From assembly GCA_014898425.1 (NCBI GenBank), contig RCSZ01000008.1:693501-757500 (forward strand): a DNA stretch of 64,000 nt. The letters are read 5' to 3'. This DNA comes from Botryotinia globosa. Lineage: Eukaryota > Ascomycota > Leotiomycetes > Helotiales > Sclerotiniaceae. The translations under genes and the position numbers were made by a program. This document shows, piece after piece, positions 39,257-52,399 of the stretch (positions within the stretch are counted from its first letter, which is position 1; every line of letters starts with the position of its first letter). The notes under the pieces are model-generated. The model searched no databases. It had not been told where the DNA came from and worked only from the letters and a program-made list of their open reading frames with translations.

Positions 39257-39829
39257 ACATTTAGGTCAACGCCTCGCCTCTCCGCATATTCAGGTCCAAG
39301 AAAAGAAGACGGGGAAAGTAAAGCAAGTAAGTATATCGAAGTAGAAGGTTTTCAGCAGAAGGAAGTGACGAGAGTTCAAAATTAATACACAAGAGGTCAC
39401 CAGGCGTAGTGCATTTTTCATCGCTTAGTAATCACATACCGACAAGCCTGGTGAGCTTCTCAGTCACTTTCATAACCCTCTGCACAAACTTACTAATTAT
39501 GCACGGAGTAGCCAAAGGAGCATAACAGCTGTCATGTGACCGCGCGCAATCGGCCGTGATTGTTTCCGTTGTCGCGTTGACTGAGCATCTTTGATTTTGT
39601 TCGGAACTCTGTTTTCTTTTCACTACTGCTGTCGCTATTCCACCATCTATTCAATGCAATTCCATTAAATCCACAAGCTGTCATCGCAGAGCTCGATTTT
39701 TTGCATGGAAATTTAAAATTCCTTCACTAAGCAATTGCCACAAATCTGTTCATACAACTTGTTTTTCGCCTTCACATTCTCCAATTTTGCCTTGTACCTC
39801 CCCTTGCAGCCATCAACCAGACATACAGA
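39257..39829. promoter_or_regulatory. Upstream region of MUS81
   Basis: Intergenic DNA between the hydrolase relic and the MUS81 start codon. No specific element is recognised. Confidence 0.4.
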
Positions 39830-41668
39830 ATGCCTCCTGCAATTGAATGCGGGAATCCACTCTTACTCAAATGGCTTGAGGAATGGGTTGTCGAAGCACA
39901 AGAACGGGGATACAAGTCTCTTCCGACCGTCAAAAAAGCTCGTGATTCAATGAAAGCATGTCCTATGCGATTTGATCATCCTAGTGAAGCAGTATGCTTG
40001 AACGGACTTGGAGAGGGCCTCGCAAAAAGACTGACTGATAGTCTTGAGAAATATTGCGATGAGATGGGTATCCCAATGCCTAAAAAGCCGAGGGGCAAAA
40101 AGAGAAAATCAGTAGCCGTTGATGATGGGGGAGAATCTGTGACGCCTTCGCCTTCACCAAAGAAAGCGAGGAAGCCTAAACCCTATGTTCCGAAATTGAG
40201 ATCGGGCGCTTATGCTATCATGTTAGCGTTGGGAACTCAACCACGAAATAGCAGAATAGGAATTACTAAGGAGGAGATCATAGCTTTAGCAGAACCTTTT
40301 TGCGACACTTCTTTCACACAGACAAGACCTAGTGAATTTTTCACGGCATGGAATTCTATGAAGACTTTGATCAACAAAGATTTTGTTTACACGAAGAAGA
40401 ATCCAGCAAGCAGATATTATCTTACGGATGAGGGATGGGATCTTGCCGATACCATCAAAGCTAGCGGTGATCCTACATTGGGAAGAGCACATGACTTCCA
40501 ACCTGTCGTAGCAGGTCCATCCAAAACAGCTTCAAGAAACCAAGACCGCGACTCCGATTCCGAACTGGAAGAAATCAATTCTCCATCCCGTCCATCATCC
40601 CAATCAAACCCCAATATTCCCGACATACCCAATGGAGAAACCACGAGCATCCCAACCTTCGAACCCATCATCTTGCGTCCCGGCACCTTTACCGTTGAAC
40701 TCATCCTCGACAACCGCGAAGTCGCCAGCAAAAAAGACCGAGATGGAATTCCCAACCAACTCACCAATATGGGTGTTTCTCATTCCGTTCGTGCACTCCC
40801 CCTCGGCGATTTCCTCTGGGTAGCACGCGTCCGCGAAGACAAAGCCAAATGGCTCAATCTCGGAGCATCTAACCTCGTCATGCTAGACTACATTATGGAG
40901 CGCAAACGACTAGACGATCTCATCGGATCTATAAAAGATGGTCGATACGAGGAGCAGAAATTTCGTCTCAAACGATCTAGTATCACAAACGTCAAATACC
41001 TCGTCGAACACAAGAAAATCGACGCAGATATCTTGGATAAGTGGGGCGATGGAATCACAACGTCCATTGCCAAAATGATGGTTCAAGACGGTATACACGT
41101 GAAGCAAACACTCGATCTGAATGAAAGTCTCAACTACATCGAGCGCATGACCAAACTGCTCAAGAAACAATACGAGGAAAATCCCCTGTATATCATTCCC
41201 ACAAAAGTACTATCCGTCAAAAACTACACTCCCTTGATGCAACATCTCCGGAAAACAGAACCAAATCGAGAATACAACATCACATTCGACGCCTTTGACG
41301 CTCTATCCAGCAAATCTCAAAACCTAACTCTGAAAGATATTTTTCTCAAAATGCTTATGCGAACCAGGGGTATCACAGCCAGTAAAGCAATCGAGATACA
41401 GAAGCGATGGGCGACCCCCCGAGCATTCCTGGAAGCTTTTGAAAACCTCGATACCGATGAAGGAGTCGGAGCCCCAGTCAGCGATGCCTCGAAATCCAAA
41501 AGCAAAGGAAAAGGAAAAGGCCCTGCGCTCCTCCTTGACCCCGAAGAAGCAAGTAAGAAAAGGAAGAGAGAAATGGTGTCAAATGAGATCGGTGCGCTGG
41601 TAGGCAACAAGAAGGTCCAGGGTGCTTTGAGCGCGCGCATTGCGGAGGTTTGGGGGGGTGTTGTTTGA
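39830..41668 (+). CDS. MUS81: Crossover junction endonuclease MUS81
   Basis: A single exon of 612 aa. MUS81 with its partner EME1/MMS4 cuts 3' flaps, stalled forks and nicked Holliday junctions in the nucleus. Domains in order: an N-terminal helix-hairpin-helix (about 1-80, CLNGLGEGLAKRLTDSL); a Lys-rich nuclear-localisation stretch (KKPRGKKRK, and SPKKARKPKP); a winged-helix region (about 120-215, RSGAYAIMLALG...RYYLTDEGW); an acidic Ser-rich linker; and the ERCC4 nuclease domain from about 285, with LILDNRE and the catalytic E-R-K-x-x-x-D motif intact as ERKRLDD (357-363). A C-terminal helix-hairpin-helix follows (MLMRTRGITASKAIEIQKRWATP). A Lys-rich insert sits between that motif and the last helix. 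Length fits fungal MUS81. EME1 is not in the window. Confidence 0.96.
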   Translation: MPPAIECGNPLLLKWLEEWVVEAQERGYKSLPTVKKARDSMKACPMRFDHPSEAVCLNGLGEGLAKRLTDSLEKYCDEMGIPMPKKPRGKKRKSVAVDDGGESVTPSPSPKKARKPKPYVPKLRSGAYAIMLALGTQPRNSRIGITKEEIIALAEPFCDTSFTQTRPSEFFTAWNSMKTLINKDFVYTKKNPASRYYLTDEGWDLADTIKASGDPTLGRAHDFQPVVAGPSKTASRNQDRDSDSELEEINSPSRPSSQSNPNIPDIPNGETTSIPTFEPIILRPGTFTVELILDNREVASKKDRDGIPNQLTNMGVSHSVRALPLGDFLWVARVREDKAKWLNLGASNLVMLDYIMERKRLDDLIGSIKDGRYEEQKFRLKRSSITNVKYLVEHKKIDADILDKWGDGITTSIAKMMVQDGIHVKQTLDLNESLNYIERMTKLLKKQYEENPLYIIPTKVLSVKNYTPLMQHLRKTEPNREYNITFDAFDALSSKSQNLTLKDIFLKMLMRTRGITASKAIEIQKRWATPRAFLEAFENLDTDEGVGAPVSDASKSKSKGKGKGPALLLDPEEASKKRKREMVSNEIGALVGNKKVQGALSARIAEVWGGVV

Positions 41669-42506
41669 GTTGGGGTGAGGGAGGATGTAAGACTTACCTC
41701 GCATATTAACCGAATATATGAAGGATAGGGAAATATTGATAAACAATAGAGACACAGGATTGAGGAATAACATGGGAAAGGAAAGGGATGCAGAGGTTCA
41801 GGCTCGGTTTTGGAGTTCACGTTTTGTGTTGCAGTGCGTTAGGAATAATTGGAATCGGGGAAGAGAGACACAATTGGATGAATTAGAGGAGGGGTGGTCG
41901 AAGAGAAAAATCTTCGTTCACCTGCCCATTAATCTCGTACTTTTTTGGGGGACGAGACTTGACTTTTTTGGTTTTGGTTCCTGCTTTTGTTTTTGCTTCT
42001 TCGAATTCTATTCCGGAACCAGTGACGTAAAAAGGCAGAAGTAGATCGCTTATAGATATCCATTATATGAATAGAACATTCTATGTCTGAGAACAGGAGT
42101 AGAACAAAATCCCTTTGCTACACCTATGGATAAAGCGCACACCGCTATCACTACATTCACATCACAACGTTAGAGTAAAAGGTCTGTCTTTCATGGCCTT
42201 TATTTGCATTTAGATATTATCAATTGCGTAGCTCGCTGGCTATTTTGCGCTACAATGCAATGCTATGCTTCTCAAGATCTTGAGCCCATATCTTAGATCT
42301 CGTTATTCCCATCCAACCAGCCATTTATTCATCTTGAATGGGTCCATTTTTGACGCCAAAAGAAATACCCAGTTCAGTTCAATCGTAGATATATCAAATC
42401 ATCCCTTGATTGACAAATGAGAGAATTAAATTCCCTCAAAGAGACTGCGCTCTCAGCCGCGAAAGTCTCTTTCCTCCTTCATCACTAATGATTTTTGGAG
42501 AGCTCT
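41669..42506. other. Convergent 3' intergenic region
   Basis: Lies between the 3' ends of MUS81 and the arginine methyltransferase gene; no gene is seen. Confidence 0.6.
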
Positions 42507-43834
<1,328 letters not shown>

Positions 43835-44913
43835 GATTGTGTCTGTATTGTGCTTGGAGGTGGCACAAAAGATGGTAAAAGGGAGAGGAAGAAAAGAGGG
43901 TAAAGGTGATGGAAGGGTGGTAGAAAAGAGAAAAAAGATGAAATGTTTGTATTTAATCAAGAGATTTCAAGGTTGATAAAATAACCAAAATGTCTCAATA
44001 TGCAGGGATGCTTTTTCTCACCAAGCGGCCGAAATTCTACCACCGCCTTCCACTTTGGGGATCAGAGATTATTTATAGGTAGAACGACATTTTGATAGGG
44101 AGGTGTTGGTATCACGTGTCTAGTAGCTATCTACCTGGTACACCGACGAAGTACTACAGATGAACCTCTCGGGTTACACTAACTGAGAGGAGGAGGGAAC
44201 GGAAAGTCGGAGCTTGACCTTGTTCTCAATGCGATCCATAGATGCTATCTTCTCTTTCTTTACTTCTCCAGCTCTCACTACAATTTTCCTTATGAAGTAG
44301 ATAGAGTTGGGTATGAAAGATGTCGTAATTCCCCAAGACTGCTTGTAATTTCCCGTCTTAATAAATACATTACTCGGGAAGTGAATTCTTAACCCTTCAG
44401 AATTTTCTCTATATTTTTACACCCAATACTTCAATAGTTGGGAATAAAATCTATAATTGATGAATGAATTGAGTGAATCTTCAAAGAAAAGGTTCCAACA
44501 TAATAATTGGATTTTTCTGTTCGCTAAATCAACGAAAGCGGCTTAGCTTGTTCCGTGCCCCACCAACTAACAGTGAAAAAAAGGGCGAGTTCATTTAGCA
44601 AACCACTACGCCAAAACAACACAAATCCATTCTCGCTTTTTGGAAAACCTTTACCCTTCCACACACCAACACCCAACTCAACTCTCCCTTTCCACGTCGC
44701 CATCGAAACAAATATTTCAACCAATCCGTTTCATCAAGCATATACTACTATCACGTGTAGCAGTTGATGCTTTGCCAGTTGCTTTGCGACGACAAGAATT
44801 AATCCAATTTCACTAGGGGGCAAGAGAGAAATATCGCGGGGTAGAGGGGTAATTTGTACTTGGTTGCCTGTATCAATTTTTAATTCATCAATCCATCAAT
44901 ATTCATCATCAAA
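43835..44913. promoter_or_regulatory. Shared upstream region of HMT1 and BRF1
   Basis: A 1.1-kb intergenic region between divergent genes. No known operator was recognised; coordinated expression is possible but not shown. Confidence 0.4.
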
Positions 44914-47199
44914 ATGCCTCCACGACCAAAAGTACCGCTGGCGCGGCCCAATCCGTTGAGGAATATGAAACCAATTAAAGCACCCACTGCACTTTCCCGC
45001 AAAGCTGCCGTGGGTGCTGCAAGAGGCAAAGCAAGACCAGCTTGTCCAAATCCACAATGTACTAAACCTCAGATCGAAGATGGTGTATGTCATAACTGTG
45101 GTACTGTGGTTGATGATTCAAATATTGTTTCAGAAATCCAATTCGGAGAAAGTAGCAGTGGTGCTGCAATCGTTCAAGGAAGTCATGTGGGTGCGGATCA
45201 AGGTGGTGCTCAAACCATGGGACCTGCCTTTAGGAGAGCTGGTGGAGGGGAAAGTAATAAGGAGAATACTCTTCGCGAAGGTCAGTGCTGACGAGACCCC
45301 TATTTCCTTTGCTTGAAGCTAACACCATGTAGGAAAACGTGTCATGCAAGCTTTAGCAAATCAACTCGGGATCTCAGATCAAGTCGTCGGTGTTGGTCAT
45401 CAAATTTTCAAACTTGCATCGATGAACAATTTTATTCAAGGTCGTAGAACGGATCTTGTGGCAGCTGTTTGCTTGTATAGTGCCTGTAGAAAGGAACAGC
45501 CGTGCAGAGTCATGCTTATTGATTTTGCCGACAAGTCCCAGGTATCTTCGCATTCTTGGCATATGATTTGACATCTTATTGACAACCATAGGTTAATGTA
45601 TTTACACTCGGTAAATATTTTAAAGCTCTTCATAAACAGATTTCATTGGCTACAGATGGCATTTTACCAGTTCTTCCCGAAGATTTGATCTGGAAATTCG
45701 CTTCCAAGCTCGAATTCTACGAACAAACCGAAAAAGTCGCCGATGATGCAATTCGTATGGTTCGAAGAATGAGTCTGGATTGGATGGTTATGGGAAGAAG
45801 ACCTTCTGGTGTCTGTGGTGCTTGTTTGATCCTAGCGGCACGAATGAATAATTTTCGTCGAACAGTCACTGAAGTAGTTTATGTCGTCAAAGTCACAACA
45901 GCAACTATTCAAAAGCGTTTGGAGGAGTTTAAAAGAACACCAAGTAGCGCTCTTACAGTTGAAGAGTTTCTGAACAACGAGTTCTTGGAATCTGCACACG
46001 ACCCTCCTTCATTCTACCAAAAGTCCGAAGCCTACCTCAAAGAAATGGAAGAGAAAAAGAAGAAGCGCAAGCGTAAAGGCAAAGGTAGAGTAACTGAGAC
46101 CGAGGAAGACAATGCGGAGGATACTGAAGAGGAGAACGATGAAAGCAACAAGAGGCGAAAGTCTACATCCGGAGCTCCAGTACCATCAGGAGAAGTCCGA
46201 CGCGATGCCGATGGCTTTGCTATTCCTGCAATTCCTACCTCCCGAGAAGAAAATATCGATCCACGACTTTTGGACGACGCCATTGAAGATGAATCTGGTA
46301 CTTCGTTCAACAAACTTGTTGCTGAGTTTGGCGACGTTGAGCCTGCCGATGCAGAAGCTGACAAACAACTCGAAGAACACGCCGGTGCACCCACTAGAGG
46401 CCCAGGTCGTCCACGAAATGATGAACCTCCTATCGAAATGCCACAGGAATGGCTTGCGGTAGAAGACGAACTCGAGCAACAAATCACAGAAATGGTCTCT
46501 GATCCTCATACGCAGGAGCATGCAATTAGTTTTGCTATAGCCCAAAAGAAAGCACATATCCACCTTCTCTACGCGGAAGCAAACCACCCTCAGAAGTATG
46601 TTAGCATGGATACTCACATTGGAGAGGATGAATTTGCCGATGATGATGAAGTTATGAACTGTGTATTGCCTGATGCAGAAGTCGCCAAGAAAGAACAAAT
46701 TTGGCTCAATGCAAATAAAGATTGGCTTCGCAAACAACAACAAAAGGACTTCGAAAAGAGAAAGGCTGCTATGGGTCCACCAAAGATTACTAGAGCGAGA
46801 AAGAAGAAGCCAAGAATTGGAGAAGGACAAACAAGTGTCGCTAGTACACCAGCAGAAGCAACTGTCAACGCAATGAAGGAAAGAAGTTGGAGTAAGAAGA
46901 TCAACTATGAAGCAATTAGAGATATTTTCAAGACTGTTGGGACTAGGTCTGGACCTGGTAGTGTCGCTACAGGAAGTAAAGTTACCAGTAGAGATGCATC
47001 CACGGCTCCTGGCTCAGTTGCAGGTAGTATAGTTGATGGTGAGGAGGAGATCGTCGAAGAGATTGATGATGAGACAAATGAGCCGGCTGGTGACGATTGG
47101 AGAGGTGAAGTGAACGGTAATGGTTATGGCGAAGATGACTACTATGAGGACGACGCAATGGGCATGGGTGATATTGATGAGGATGAGTTGTATAGTTGA
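44914..47199 (+). CDS. BRF1: Transcription factor IIIB subunit BRF1
   Basis: Three exons: 44914-45280, 45333-45541 and 45592-47199, giving 727 aa. BRF1 joins TBP and BDP1 in TFIIIB and recruits RNA polymerase III to tRNA and 5S genes. A basic N-terminal extension of about 40 residues is followed by a zinc ribbon with Cys44, Cys49, Cys59 and Cys62, then two cyclin-like TFIIB repeats (about 120-290; RRTDLVAAVCLYSACRKE in the first, RRPSGVCGACLILAARMNNF in the second). A Lys-rich coiled stretch (EEKKKKRKRKGKGR) and an acidic C-terminus follow, with the BRF1 homology II block near SWSKKINYEAIRDIF. The very acidic end fits a TBP/BDP1-binding tail. The long basic stretch before the zinc ribbon is unusual for yeast BRF1 and may be fungus-specific. 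Confidence 0.95.
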
Positions 47200-48018
47200 G
47201 TGTTCACTGTAACACAAGCTTTCAAATTCATTCGAGGAAGCGGAGTGGAGGTGATAATTCTTGTGGGATGGACAATCATAAAAGGGGTATCTTTTGCACA
47301 TATCCATGCATGGATGGAGTATCTGGGCGGTCACTGCATATAGTACAGGAGTTTCACAGGATGTTCGCAACTGAGCGATGGTGCATGATCCGAAATAGCG
47401 AGACGGATGTTTTCCGGACATTTTACATGGAGGATTGTAATAGCTTCAAGACAAATAAAAGAAATAATTACAACAGATCAAATGAATTCAACTATGATAC
47501 TCAATAATGAGCGAGGATTCAGATAGCCAAAACCATACATTACCTGCGAGATATTCGGTCAAGTCCTCTTGTGAGGGTTTTGACAGTTGAGAATTGCACG
47601 TACCAGTCGCTCAAATAATCTGGGAACCTGCTTAGTAATATGCACCACAGCATAATCTTCATAGTAGCTGAAGGTCACCACCACCTGGCACTTTGCGCCA
47701 TTTTATGCGCAAATTATGCAGCTCCTAACAAAATCGGTGAATCTTTAAATAGAACATAAATTAAATACCTACCTGCCTACCTAATAATATCAGCCCCTCA
47801 AATTTTATGTCCAACGCATAGAAACGCATAGACAAATCTCAACAAAGGTACGTTGAATACTTATAAGGTAAAAGAAAAGAAGATCAGGAACACGCATTCT
47901 GGAGCACCCTATACTGGATAATTATATTGGGGTCTTACAATCCTCTTATAATCTTCCTCTCTCCCCCAGCCTTTCTCTCTGTTACCGGTCTTTATTTTCG
48001 CTCATCAAGTCAGACAAT
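47200..48018. other. Intergenic stretch between BRF1 and AGM1
   Basis: The 3' flank of BRF1 and the upstream region of the mutase, with a CT-rich leader near 47940-48000. No other gene is seen. Confidence 0.55.
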
Positions 48019-49687
48019 ATGGATTCCAAAATTCTCGAAGCTTCAAACAAGCACCCCAAACCTGCCGATCGGGTCTTCCAATATGGAACCGCGGGCTTTC
48101 GTATGAAGGCTAACCTTCTCGATTCCGTCGTCTTTCGCGTTGGTCTCGTCGCTGCCCTTCGCTCGCGCAAATTGGGTGGTCAAACCATCGGAGTTATGAT
48201 TACGGCGTCGCACAACCCACCTGAGGATAATGGTGTAAAGTTAGTTGATCCGATGGGAGAAATGTTGGAGAATAGTTGGGAGGCATACAGTACACAGTTG
48301 GCCAATGCGAAGAACGAGGATGTGGTGAACGTTTATCGCAAGTTGGAGAAGGATTTGAAAATCAACCCAGAAACTCCTGCGAGAGTCATTTATGCCAGAG
48401 ATACCAGACCTTCAGGACCAAAATTGGTAGCGGCTCTTATCGATGCTCTCGAGGCGACGGGAACAGATTATACGGATTACAAGCTGCTTACCACACCGCA
48501 ATTGCATTATTTGACTAGATGCACGAACACCGAGGGTACACCACAAGCTTATGGAGATGTTAGTGAGGTGGGATACTATGAGAAGTTGGCAAAGGCTTTT
48601 GAGAGAGCTATGAAGGGAAAGAAGGCTACTGGTTCAGTCACCGTTGATTGTGCCAACGGTGTTGGAGGTCCTAAATTGGCTGAGTTGATCAAGTATCTAC
48701 CAAAGGGAATTCTCGACATCAAAGTGCTCAACGATGATGTTTTGAAAGCAGAGAGCTTGAACCACGAGGTTAGTAATTCTTGTATTGATGCTTTCAATGA
48801 CTAATGGTTAAATTTCATAGTGCGGTGCCGATTATGTCAAGACCAAACAACGAGCTCCCCCTTCATCGAAAGCTGGAAACAATGATCGATGCTGCTCATT
48901 AGATGGAGATGCTGACAGAATCATTTATTATTTCAATGATTCTGACCATGGTTTCCGTCTATTGGATGGTGATAGAATTGCTACACTCGCAGCTTCCTTC
49001 ATTGGTGATCTTGCTAGAGAAGCTGGATTGGCCGATGAATTGAGAATCGGTGTTGTACAAACTGCTTACGCCAATGGTGCTAGTACAAAGTATGTTGAGA
49101 AGACGTTGAAGCTTCCTGTCGTTTGTACTCCTACTGGTGTCAAATGGTTACATCATGCTGCTACAAAATTCGATGTTGGTGTTTACTTTGAAGCAAATGG
49201 TCACGGCACTGTAGTCTTCTCCCAACAAGCTTTGAAAGTATTTGCTAGCACGACCCCAGAATCTCCTGCTCAGGCCAACGCCTTGGAAACTCTCCGTGCT
49301 CTCACCGATTTGATCAATCAAACGGTTGGAGATGCACTCTCTGATATGTTACTGGTTGAGACAATCCTGGCCCACAAGTCTTGGACACCAAAGGAATGGG
49401 ATTCCACCTATATTGATCTACCCAATCGTCTTGTCCGAGTTGAAGTTGCCGACAGAAACGTTTTCAAGACAACCGATGCTGAGAGAAAGCTCGTAGAGCC
49501 ACAAGGCACCCAACAACAAATCGATGCACTTGTCGCAAAATTCAAGGATGGTAGAAGTTTCGCAAGAGCAAGTGGCACGGAAGATGCTTTGAGAGTATAT
49601 GCGGAAGCTGCCACAAGAAGTGAAGCTGATGATCTTGCAAGTAAGGTAGCTTCCTTGTGCAAGCTTGAGGGAAGCATTAAAGGTTAG
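48019..49687 (+). CDS. PCM1: Phosphoacetylglucosamine mutase (AGM1/PCM1)
   Basis: Two exons (48019-48768 and 48821-49687) give 538 aa, the usual size. It converts N-acetylglucosamine 6-phosphate to the 1-phosphate in cytosolic UDP-GlcNAc synthesis, which feeds chitin, N-glycans and GPI anchors. Features: FQYGTAGFRMKA near the start; the phosphoserine loop TASHNPPEDNG with catalytic Ser64; CANGVGGPKLAEL; the metal-binding DGDADR (278-283); the sugar-binding FEANGHGTV; and the phosphate-binding RASGTEDALRVYAEA near the C-terminus. All key residues are present. The single 52-nt intron has GTTAGT and CATAG ends and sits in phase 0 after NHE. Confidence 0.96.
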
Positions 49688-50357
49688 GTCTTTATGGTGA
49701 CGAAGGGAGGACTATTGCGAGTGGAAGGATAATTATGAATCACGAATATGCAACGCATACAAATACCAAAAATGGAGTTGAGACGTTACTGATGATACAT
49801 GGGGAAAATACCCATGATTGATAGAGAGAGATGATAGCATTATTACAATTGATTTTTCAAACTAAAACGCTGTTTACTTTTTTTGGTTATCTTTTATACG
49901 TTTCAATTTTCACGTTCTATCTTCCATCTTCCATTTCTGATGTGTAGCTATCGTGATACCCAAGTACTCACTTGATAATATCTGGAATAGATCCTTGATC
50001 AGATATCACGGAGGTTGATAATGACGGGAGCTTGGGAGAAATCATGTGGGGTAAAACATTCACCATACCCCTTCCGGATTTGAACATCAATGATGTCAAG
50101 ACTCGTTTGGATTTACGAGCATCTGGATAGGTAAGGTTAGATAGGCAATTGCCCCTCAGAATACTTTCCCTAACTACCTTACATCATCATTTGGAGCTGT
50201 AAATACTACCTAGGTAGGTACTGAGTAGCACGTGATTTATGCATATAAAACAGAAACGGCAGGTATAAACATTTCATATTTCATTCTCAATCTCATAGTT
50301 TCTCTCTATTCCTTCATCAACGTCTCTACTCAACACATCATCACCCTCCAGTACTTA
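49688..50357. other. Intergenic stretch
   Basis: Upstream of the SnoaL-like gene a CA/TC-rich leader is visible near 50275-50350. No other gene is seen. Confidence 0.55.
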
Positions 50358-51386
50358 ATGCGTTCCTCACTCGCCAGATCTCTACAAAAGATAACATCTA
50401 CATCTACTTCTGCGAGAAAGATCACTGTTGGAAGTAAAGTTACTACACCCATTTCGTACTTTGCTACCTCTTCTTTCAATACATCGACAGCGAGAGCAAG
50501 AGCAATTTCTCATACTACACACACATCTTCCAATATGTCTTCGGGAATCTCCAGTGCAGATGATGCCCGTAGAGGCTCAAATGAGTTGGGGAAGGGAAGT
50601 AGATTGTATAGCACGACTTCGGGCTCTGCGCATGCGAATGCTGGAAGTGCTGGCACGGAGGGTTTCAGTGAGTTGGGAATTGAAAATACGAATGTTCATA
50701 CGGCTCCCGGGGTGGAATTGAACCAGAAACAGAAGGTGGTTGTGGGAAGTGTTTTGGATGTATGAGTTTCTTCTTTTTCTGCTGCTTCTGGCTTTTGCTT
50801 TTTACTTTTCTCCTTTCCCTTCTTTTCTTTTCTTTCCCTTCAGTGTACTCTAACCATGAAACTAACCTTATCTAAGCTCTTCGCAGGTCTTCCCTCCCAG
50901 CAAAAATTATCTCTTTGGTCTGACACCGCTGTCTTCGCCGATCAGATCACCAATGCCGAAGGACGCAAACAATATTCTGCTCAGTGGTTTGGATTAAAAG
51001 CTGTTTGTAACGATATAGAACGTCTAGGACATGAGGTCACGAGTGCGGGGAATCCAATCGAGATGGATTTGAAGACAAAATATGTTTTGAAGGGGGGTAT
51101 GGCACAGACTGTTGAGAGTAAGGTGAGTATTTGGACGGAGGGACAGGGTGGAGAGGGGAAGATTACAAAGGTTCAGGATGCGTGGAATGGGAATGTGCCT
51201 AGTGAGGGGTTTTTCGTTAAAGTGAGTTTATCTTTTTCTCTGGGTCAATTATGGGTTGGGTGTGAAGGGTATGTTGCTGATGGTGACGATTTGTAGGCAC
51301 TTCGAAATCTTAATAGTGTGGTTGTGCCCGTTGTTGTTAGCGTGCCAAAGGGTGATGCAGAGGATGCTCAGAAGGGCAATCAATGA
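50358..51386 (+). CDS. SnoaL-like / NTF2-like fold protein, probably mitochondrial
   Basis: Three exons: 50358-50759, 50877-51221 and 51297-51386, giving 278 aa. The first exon encodes a long Ser/Thr/Arg-rich, acid-poor start (MRSSLARSLQKITSTS) typical of a mitochondrial presequence, then a low-complexity linker. The C-terminal part, about 130 residues, resembles SnoaL-like/DUF2358 proteins that are common in ascomycetes: DLFAGLPSQQKLSLWSD, FADQITNAEGRKQYSAQWFGLKA, LGHEVTSAGNPIEMDLKTKY and RNLNSVVVPVVVSVP. Substrate or partner is unknown. Splice phases are all 0. An alternative start at 50529 (MSSG) would give a cytosolic form without the presequence. Confidence 0.85.
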
Positions 51387-51819
51387 ATGAAGAGGAGTGT
51401 GTGCGATTGAAAAAGATAGGGCAAGTAGAGTGTATACGAATAAGTGTATTATTAGTTTCTTATTGCGTTATGGGTTTTGGGGGTTATGAAATTACGAAAT
51501 TGAGGGGCAGCACTATACCTGAGTATGAAATATAAAATGATTTTCGGTATAAATACTTCTCCTGAAAAAGTGTGATGAACCTGCAGACTAAAAGCAGTAT
51601 TCAGAGAGCTCGCTCTTCATGGTCGAGAGAGAAGCTGGTTCGTGTTGAACTGTCATAGCTGGTAAGTATTTTCAAAGATAATGTTCACCTATCTCATCTT
51701 TATTCACAATAGGAGCCATGCATTAAATGGAAAATTGTAATCTTGGAATCAAATACTTTCATTTAGGTAAACACCATCTCCTCCACACACATCCCACATC
51801 CCGCCCCCCTACCACCACC
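51387..51819. other. 3' flank, no gene seen
   Basis: Between the SnoaL-like gene and the PEBP-like relic; only short frames. Confidence 0.55.
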
Positions 51820-52395
51820 TCACGCACTACTCACAAACCAATTCGCCGCAACCGGCTCCCCCACCTTCTCCACCACCCCCGTTAGCGAAAAATCAAATCT
51901 CGCGCTCGTCGACTTATCATAATACGTCCCATTTGCCGCTTCCTCGCCTGGAAAATAATTCTCCGGCTGCGTGAACAGATAGAATGCGTAAGTATGGTTT
52001 GTGGCGTCGCGCGGGCGCCGCGCCGTCTAGGCTGCGATACTGTCGGATGTGTTGAGAAGGAGTGTGTTTTGCGGAGAGGGAGATGCAGAGGGAGAGAGAG
52101 ATGGAGAGGAAGAGGGGGGTGCGATGGTGTCGTTTCCTTGCCACCAGTGTAGGCGCGTGGTGGCGTTGGGGGCGAGGCCGGAGACGAGGGTGGAGTATTG
52201 TGAGGGGGTGGTCACATCGGAGGAGGGATTGAGAGGTCGAGCATGAGGAGCATGTAGGTTTTTGGGGGGTTGGTGGTGGTGTTGATGTTGGGGAGGGGAG
52301 TGGTGCGGTAGATGGTGGGTTGAGTGGTTACGTCTGTGGGGTGTGTGAGAGGGGGGGTTGTTTCGTTTTTTCTGATGAGGGGGAGGGATGGGACG
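51820..52395 (-). pseudogene. PEBP-like protein relic
   Basis: A minus-strand frame resembles fungal secreted phosphatidylethanolamine-binding-protein-like proteins. Visible are KTYMLLMLDLSIPSSDV, ATTRLHWWQGN (the LHW element), HTYAFYLFTQPENYF, and RFDFSLTGVVEKVGEPVAANWF, where PVAANxF is characteristic. An in-frame TAG at 52029-52027 separates the first half from the second. The 5' part is also disturbed: the most obvious intron (GTATGC...CATCAG, about 52428-52375) would create a stop at the junction, and no good ATG is found. The stop could be spliced out by an intron I failed to see, so a working gene is not excluded. The relic is rich in C on its coding strand, unlike its neighbours. Confidence 0.6.
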
Positions 52396-52399
52396 GGTT

